From: Nitrosotalea sp.
Lineage (GTDB): Archaea; Thermoproteota; Nitrososphaeria; Nitrososphaerales; Nitrosopumilaceae
DNA: 8,358 nucleotides
Assembly (NCBI GenBank): GCA_022545805.1
Contig: JAKEIJ010000121.1
Coordinates: 1 to 8,358, forward strand
Reading direction: 5' to 3'
This document shows, piece by piece, positions 4,863 to 8,358 of this stretch. The notes under the pieces are model-generated. The model ran no database searches and was not told the origin of the DNA. It saw only the letters and a program-made list of their open reading frames with translations. The position numbers were made by a program, and so were the translations under genes. Numbering within the stretch: position 1 is the first letter of the stretch; every line of letters begins with the position of its first letter.

Positions 4863-5609
4863 ATGTCAGAAGATCTTGCCGGCATAATTGAAGAACTGAT
4901 AAAATCTGGTAAGGGTGATACTGTAAGATTACAAAATATTCTGACCGCAATAAAAAATTCAGAGCCAGTATCATTTGAAGATCATCAATACATAGAAACC
5001 CTGACCCAACCCCAACCCAGTGAAGTTCCAAGCGATACAATGCAAGACGTGACAGAGAATGTATCAGAAATACCATCTACAAGCCCTGAAATTTCAGAGC
5101 CTGCAAAAAAATCTCGGAGTAAAAAATATGCTTCAATAGGAATTATTGCCGCAATCATAATTATTGCATATGTTGGACTGGATGTATATGCAGTAAACAA
5201 TCTGCAATTTCGTCCACACCATGGCCAACAGACGGCAATCTCAGATACAGAGATTACCATACAGACAGATGCATGTAACCCATCTTACTTTCCTGCTACA
5301 TTTACAACATATGAGATAGATGCATACTATAATTCAGATATCATAGAAAAGGCAACAGTTGGCGGTTCCACATTATCTCCAAAATCAGCTGCCACACTAG
5401 ATGGCATATTTGCAATAAATAAACAAGCAGTAAATAAAATTGGACAGACAAATGCCACGTTTGATCCAACCAAAGCAACCATAACAACTACCGTAGGTGC
5501 ACCAATCTTTGGATTTATTCCGTATTCAATAGACAAAAAGTATGATGCGTTAGACTTTCAGAATAGGATAAAAAATCCACCGCCAGGCACATTTGACTGC
5601 TTTCCATAA
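4863..5609 (+). CDS. membrane-anchored protein with LEA14-like extracytoplasmic domain
   Basis: The order of parts in this 248-residue protein is as follows. Residues 8-47 form a helical module (ELIKSGKGDTVRLQNILTAI and following) that resembles a segment recurring in other thaumarchaeal membrane proteins, from memory. Residues 48-88 are a Pro/Ser/Glu-rich linker ending in a basic cluster, KKSRSKK. Residues 89-109 are one membrane span (IGIIAAIIIIAYVGL). Residues 125-235 look like a LEA14/WHy beta-sandwich: an isolated NPSYFP motif after a beta strand, then GGSTLSPKSAATLDG, a typical position for the domain's small-residue turn. The basic cluster before the span places the N terminus inside and the LEA14-like domain outside. 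LEA14 domains are linked to desiccation and osmotic stress; binding partner unknown. The gene converges with cbtB. Confidence 0.8.
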   Translation: MSEDLAGIIEELIKSGKGDTVRLQNILTAIKNSEPVSFEDHQYIETLTQPQPSEVPSDTMQDVTENVSEIPSTSPEISEPAKKSRSKKYASIGIIAAIIIIAYVGLDVYAVNNLQFRPHHGQQTAISDTEITIQTDACNPSYFPATFTTYEIDAYYNSDIIEKATVGGSTLSPKSAATLDGIFAINKQAVNKIGQTNATFDPTKATITTTVGAPIFGFIPYSIDKKYDALDFQNRIKNPPPGTFDCFP

Positions 5610-5689
5610 ATGTAAGAATCCATCAACAGTTCATTTTCTGTAAATTAAAAATTGTATCGTAGATAACCAAAACCACAGATAAAGTCCTA

Positions 5690-5717
5690 AAGAAAAATAA
5701 AAGATTTCATTAAAAAA
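5690..5717 (-). terminator. T-rich terminator of cbtB
   Basis: On the minus strand the cbtB stop is followed within 3 nt by T6 and then by a TTTTATTTTTCTTT stretch, a multi-T terminator of the archaeal type. The remaining convergent gap (5610-5689) holds no ORF of note, only a weak ACAG/CTGT hairpin after the LEA14-like gene. Confidence 0.55.
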
Positions 5718-5720
5718 CTG

Positions 5721-5948
5721 CTAGTGGCATGGAAAACCAGATGCATGTCTCATATCGTGAGTATATTCATGCAAGTATCCAACACCATTCATCTGGGCAT
5801 ATGCAGATTGTCCTTCAAACATACTAAATATTTGTCCTTGGTCAAAGCCCACTACAAAGTATCCCATTCCAAATATTGCAAGCAAAACTGCTGCAGCGAT
5901 GATTGGAACTGCGTGCTGGGTCTTTGTGATCTGTGATGTGTTAACCAT
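5721..5948 (-). CDS. cbtB: CbtB-type cobalt transporter subunit
   Basis: CbtB is the small subunit of the CbtAB system proposed for cobalt uptake, needed here for cobalamin, which Thaumarchaea make. The protein has 75 residues, close to the family's usual 60-75. One membrane span lies at about 12-34 (AVPIIAAAVLLAIFGMGYFV). The family's diagnostic His-rich C terminus is intact: LHEYTHDMRHASGFPCH, with His60, His64, His68, Cys74 and His75 as candidate metal ligands. The start ATG has a TATTTAAA box about 29 nt upstream. The usual partner, the larger CbtA, is absent from this window. The gene is divergent from the DUF4443-type regulator, 103 bp apart. No cobalamin riboswitch is visible. Cobalt specificity is a family prediction. 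Confidence 0.88.
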   Translation of the reverse strand: MVNTSQITKTQHAVPIIAAAVLLAIFGMGYFVVGFDQGQIFSMFEGQSAYAQMNGVGYLHEYTHDMRHASGFPCH

Positions 5949-5973
5949 TTCTAATTTCGTCTCACCAGATGAT

Positions 5974-5981
5974 TATTTAAA
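5974..5981 (-). promoter_or_regulatory. TATA box of cbtB
   Basis: TTTAAATA on the minus strand is centred about 29 nt before the cbtB ATG, predicting a leader of only 2-3 nt. Confidence 0.6.
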
Positions 5982-6020
5982 CAATTGGATGGTTTATCCG
6001 ACTTGGTGTCATGCTAAAAT

Positions 6021-6030
6021 CTAATAATAG
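6021..6030 (+). promoter_or_regulatory. TATA-like box of the DUF4443-type gene
   Basis: CTAATAATAG is centred about 26 nt before ATG 6052, fitting leaderless transcription. A stronger looking TTTTAAA at 6040-6046 is too close to that ATG to serve it. Confidence 0.4.
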
Positions 6031-6051
6031 AATCTCAAGTTTTAAACAAAT

Positions 6052-6690
6052 ATGCATCAAGTGATACAGTTACTTTCCAAGGTAGCACAAAGACATGCAC
6101 CAAGCAGGATGTTAAGTTTTGATCTGGTCCATGTCTTTAAAACAATGCAGATGATGTCAGACAAAAAGAAGGTAAGCAGATCATCACTTATGCAAGAACT
6201 CGGACTAGGAGAAGGCTCCATCAAAACTTTGGTAAAACACCTAAAAATGCATGGCCTTGTTGAAAATTCTAATGCAGGCATGTGGCTGACAAACAAGGGT
6301 GATACACTATACACAAAACTGCATGCCACAGTTCCAAGAGAGATGAATATTGCCAAGTGTTCAGTCGCTTTAGGAAAATTCAATCATGCCGTATTACTAA
6401 AAGACATGGCATGCAACATCAAGAGCGGAATTGAGCAACGCGATGCCGCAATAAAGGCAGGAGCAGTTGGCGCAACCACTCTAATCTGCAAAAATGAGAG
6501 ACTCGTCTTGCCAAGAACTGGAGAGGATTTAATGCGAAATGACCAAAAGATACATTCTCTTATCATGAAGGAATTGTCACCTGAGCAAAATGACGTAATA
6601 ATAATTGGAAGTTCGCAAAATAAAAAAATCGCCGAGATGGCTGCAAAAAGTGCAGCGTTATACACAATTGAAGATCACGAAAAACACTAG
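6052..6690 (+). CDS. winged-helix regulator with DUF4443-type C-terminal domain
   Basis: This is a predicted archaeal transcription regulator of 212 residues. Residues 16-36 (APSRMLSFDLVHVFKTMQMM) match the lead-in of such proteins. A winged helix-turn-helix follows at about 40-92, with SRSSLMQELGLGEGSIKTLV as the DNA-reading part and MWLTNKGDTLY as the wing. From about 108 to 205 the second domain contains SGIEQRDAAIKAGAVGATTL (125-144), the signature I associate with DUF4443, and a Rossmann-like DVIIIGSS strand (181-188) near the end. The domain may bind a ligand; none is known. The gene is divergent from cbtB and could regulate it and itself. It converges with the surface-protein gene over a 29-bp A/T-only gap. 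Domain name is from memory; the winged helix is clear. Confidence 0.82.
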   Translation: MHQVIQLLSKVAQRHAPSRMLSFDLVHVFKTMQMMSDKKKVSRSSLMQELGLGEGSIKTLVKHLKMHGLVENSNAGMWLTNKGDTLYTKLHATVPREMNIAKCSVALGKFNHAVLLKDMACNIKSGIEQRDAAIKAGAVGATTLICKNERLVLPRTGEDLMRNDQKIHSLIMKELSPEQNDVIIIGSSQNKKIAEMAAKSAALYTIEDHEKH

Positions 6691-6719
6691 TTTTGAAAAT
6701 ATAATTTTAAATTAAAAAT
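6691..6719. terminator. bidirectional A/T terminator between convergent genes
   Basis: The 29 bp between the two stop codons are almost only A and T, with T runs on both strands. AATTTTAAATTAAAAATT (about 6703-6720) is nearly its own reverse complement. Such a sequence can end both transcripts. Confidence 0.5.
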
Positions 6720-7616
6720 TCAGAGATTTGTACCAGTTCTTGTTTTTGACAATATCGTAACTGCAGTCACCAATCCAATTGACAAGACCATTATCAGACT
6801 GGATATATTTTCAAATTCTGGAATTACTGTAGTTCCAATTATTTCTACCTTGGAATCACCATTTACGATAGGAATGTCTAGTATTCTATACTCATAATCA
6901 GAGTTTCCCTCCTGAAATGATGTTATCTCATCATCGTTTACAAAGACAAGAAATGATTCATCAGAATCACTTGATTTTTTTGCATCAAGCAATAATCTTG
7001 GAATCTGTAGGTGTAACATACCAGAACTCTTGGTATCAATCTGTGCAACAAGAGAGATATCTTGAGGGTCAACAACTATGCTTTTGACTTGTCCACCAGT
7101 AATAGAATAGTTAACGTCAAAGTTTTGTCCACTGGAAAGATCTTTTACAATGAACACACCTGATGTCGGAATGCTTGTCTGTTCAAATTGGAAATGCACT
7201 GTTGCTGAAACATGCTTGAATCCATATTGTACAATTACAGAATAAGTACCCGGCATTCGCCATAATGGACCGTCAACTTTGATAGGTAGTGAAAATCTTC
7301 CATCTGATGCCACAAGTATCTGTTCCACATGAACCAGATTGTTATCAGGATCAAGCACCTGAATTGTTAGCGGTACGTTAGTCACAACGCTTTTGACTTC
7401 GCCTGATATAATCATGAAATCACCTCTGTTATACAGATCCTTGTCAATTTTTACAGTAATTTGTGCCTCTACTGGAGGTGACAAGGGTTCAGCACCAACA
7501 GGCGGAATAGCCAAGAAAGATGTTAATGCACTGACAAGTGTTACAAGACAATATACCAGTCCAAGTTTTATTTTTTGATTAATACAAAATTGCCTGATAC
7601 CATAAGATAAAGTCAT
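6720..7616 (-). CDS. secreted surface protein with PEF-type C-terminal sorting tail
   Basis: Counting from ATG 7616 the protein has 298 residues. An N-terminal signal segment (KLGLVYCLVTLVSALTSFLA) precedes a likely cleavage near PPVGAEP. Residues about 52-145 form an Ig-like/macroglobulin-type beta domain common in thaumarchaeal exported proteins: ITVKIDKDLYNRGDFMIISG, then VLDPDNNLV, DGRFSLPI and PGTYSVIVQYG. A second beta-rich region runs to about 260. The C terminus reads VIPEFENIS, then a hydrophobic span (LIMVLSIGLVTAVTIL) and the basic tail SKTRTGTN. This tripartite end resembles thaumarchaeal PEFG-CTERM signals processed by an archaeosortase, although Glu replaces the Gly. The frame also opens at TTG 7625, but the TATA box fits ATG better. 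It probably sits at the cell surface; its ligand or role is unknown. Confidence 0.82.
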   Translation of the reverse strand: MTLSYGIRQFCINQKIKLGLVYCLVTLVSALTSFLAIPPVGAEPLSPPVEAQITVKIDKDLYNRGDFMIISGEVKSVVTNVPLTIQVLDPDNNLVHVEQILVASDGRFSLPIKVDGPLWRMPGTYSVIVQYGFKHVSATVHFQFEQTSIPTSGVFIVKDLSSGQNFDVNYSITGGQVKSIVVDPQDISLVAQIDTKSSGMLHLQIPRLLLDAKKSSDSDESFLVFVNDDEITSFQEGNSDYEYRILDIPIVNGDSKVEIIGTTVIPEFENISSLIMVLSIGLVTAVTILSKTRTGTNL

Positions 7617-7644
7617 TTCTATCAATACATCCAGGAGTCAAAAC

Positions 7645-7652
7645 CATATACA
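7645..7652 (-). promoter_or_regulatory. TATA-like box of the surface-protein gene
   Basis: GTATATGG on the minus strand is centred about 32 nt before ATG 7616 and only 23 nt before TTG 7625, supporting the ATG with a leader of about 5 nt. Confidence 0.45.
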
Positions 7653-7717
7653 TCTTGTCAGCTAAGCTTTGTTTATGAAAACTCAGCTATGATATTTAGT
7701 GAGCAATATATGTAATA

Positions 7718-7735
7718 TCAAGAATTAGATCTTGA
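7718..7735. repeat. inverted repeat TCAAGA-ATTAGA-TCTTGA
   Basis: Perfect 6-bp arms flank a 6-nt loop in the 235-bp gap between the surface-protein and thioesterase genes. It lies 15-32 nt before the start of a doubtful 34-residue ORF and could be an operator or just an A/T-rich coincidence. Confidence 0.4.
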
Positions 7736-7749
7736 AAATAATTTGTGTA

Positions 7750-7854
7750 ATGTCTTTTTTTGCGAGACATGTATACGATAATTTTCTCAGAGGGAAAACA
7801 GACATCCAAGTTACGCTCTCTGATTTTTATTTCAAAATTGTAAGATATAGATGA
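7750..7854 (+). CDS. possible 34-residue ORF, doubtful
   Basis: ATG 7750 to TGA 7852-7854 encodes a short basic, aromatic-rich peptide (MSFFARHVYDNFLRGKTDIQ, then VTLSDFYFKIVRYR). The composition is protein-like rather than random, and the ORF fills the otherwise empty gap 7626-7860. Against it, no TATA box stands at the usual 26-30 nt: the nearest good one (AATATATG near 7708) is 42 nt away, and an inverted repeat fills the expected place. It may be a small gene, a remnant of a larger one, or chance. Confidence 0.25.
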   Translation: MSFFARHVYDNFLRGKTDIQVTLSDFYFKIVRYR

Positions 7855-7860
7855 AAAATT

Positions 7861-8337
7861 CTAGTTTTGCTTGCGTTCTCTTTTTCTTTGCAGCATTCTC
7901 TGTTCTCCTTCTGCAAACCTTTTCTTGTCATCTTCTGTGATAATCAAAAGCGGAGGCACGTCTGTAGGCTTGCCAGTGTCATCTAGTGCAACAGATGTAA
8001 CATATGCGGTATTTGTGAGTGTTCTTGTACCAGTAAACAGGTTCTCTGCTTCAACTCGTATCTCAATTTCCATTGAAGAACGTGAAACGTAATTGAGTCT
8101 GGCATTTAGTATGAGCGCATTTCCAACCATTACAGGTTTTAGGAAATTGACTCTGTCAATTGATGCAGTTACTGCATTTTGCTTGCAGTGTCTCTGGGCT
8201 ACTAGGCCTGCTATCAAGTCAATCTGTCGTAATATTTCACCACCAAAGACATTTCCTGCAGGGTTTGCGTCAGATGGAAACATTCTCACAGTCATCTCTG
8301 CGCGTGATTCTTCTGCACTCTTTGGTTTTAGAGACAT
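7861..8337 (-). CDS. hot-dog fold acyl-CoA thioesterase (YciA/BFIT type)
   Basis: The enzyme hydrolyses acyl-CoA to free acid and CoA in the cytoplasm. Counted from ATG 8337 it has 158 residues, usual for a single hot-dog domain. The active-site signature is intact: NPAGNVFGGEILRQID at 25-40, with Asn25 and Asp40 as the expected catalytic residues and the following helix LIAGLVAQRH. ASIDRVNFLKPVMVG (58-72) and ARLNYVSRSSMEIEIRVEAEN (79-99) are the standard core strands and CoA-site region. The tail after 135 is highly charged (KKRFAEGEQRMLQRKRERK). The frame also opens at TTG 8355, but ATG 8337 matches the family start; its promoter would lie beyond the window. T5 just after the stop (7854-7858, minus strand) is a likely terminator. 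Chain-length preference cannot be told. Confidence 0.93.
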   Translation of the reverse strand: MSLKPKSAEESRAEMTVRMFPSDANPAGNVFGGEILRQIDLIAGLVAQRHCKQNAVTASIDRVNFLKPVMVGNALILNARLNYVSRSSMEIEIRVEAENLFTGTRTLTNTAYVTSVALDDTGKPTDVPPLLIITEDDKKRFAEGEQRMLQRKRERKQN

Positions 8338-8358
8338 TATATTGCAATAAATCAAGTC

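Noticed and set aside
4804..5076. Minus-strand 90-codon frame opposite the LEA14-like gene
   Set aside because: It overlaps a well supported gene and its promoter and has no recognisable features of its own.
5724..5936. Plus-strand 70-codon frame opposite cbtB
   Set aside because: CbtB has the family's diagnostic C terminus and a correct TATA box; the opposite frame has neither.
5949..6051. Cobalamin riboswitch upstream of cbtB
   Set aside because: The whole intergenic region is 103 bp, the predicted leader is 2-3 nt, and no B12-box-like sequence is visible.
7696..7770. Minus-strand 24-residue ORF (MSRKKRHYTNYFQDLILDIT...) in the gap before the thioesterase gene
   Set aside because: Too short, no TATA box at a fitting distance, and no sign of coding beyond an open frame.

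Overview
This window looks like the chromosome of an ammonia-oxidising-type Thaumarchaeon (Nitrososphaerota, probably the Nitrosopumilales). The gene set points there: an archaeal CDC48/VAT ATPase, an archaeal TFB, an Sso10a-like winged helix, a DUF4443-type regulator, a secreted protein ending in a PEF sorting-like tail, and a LEA14-like membrane protein. The DNA is AT-rich. Nearly every gene has an A/T-rich TATA-like box about 26-30 nt before its start codon and no Shine-Dalgarno sequence, which is the leaderless promoter layout of archaea. The taxon comes from protein character and promoter style, not from any search.

Layout. 1-1446 (-): 5' two thirds of a CDC48/VAT-type AAA+ ATPase running off the left edge. 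1565-1816 (+): a divergent 83-residue conserved-looking protein. 1813-1926 (-): an unlisted 37-residue microprotein whose stop overlaps that of the previous gene. 1969-2622 (-): an unknown 217-residue protein with a tetrapeptide-repeat helix encoded by 12-bp tandem repeats. 2651-2824 (-): an unlisted 57-residue single-span membrane protein. 2883-3356/3371 (-): a MarR-family regulator, divergent from 3438-3752 (+), an Sso10a-like winged helix; a perfect 7-bp inverted repeat sits at the MarR start. 3768-4679 (-): TFB. 4863-5609 (+): a LEA14-like membrane-anchored protein. 5721-5948 (-): CbtB, divergent from 6052-6690 (+), a winged-helix/DUF4443 protein. 6720-7616 (-): a secreted or surface protein with a PEF-type C-terminal tail. 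7626-7860: the longest gap, with at most a doubtful 34-residue ORF. 7861-8337 (-): a hot-dog acyl-CoA thioesterase.

How they work together. No multigene operon is evident; genes are mostly single transcription units in divergent and convergent pairs. About half of the clearly assignable products concern transcription (TFB, MarR, Sso10a-like, DUF4443) and several others face the membrane or exterior. Two divergent pairs, MarR/Sso10a-like and CbtB/DUF4443, have the geometry of regulator and target sharing one intergenic region; this is inference. I see no tRNA, rRNA, CRISPR array, insertion sequence or phage module. The most useful new items are the two small genes, the MarR palindrome, the 12-bp repeat tract, and the odd start of the CDC48 gene.
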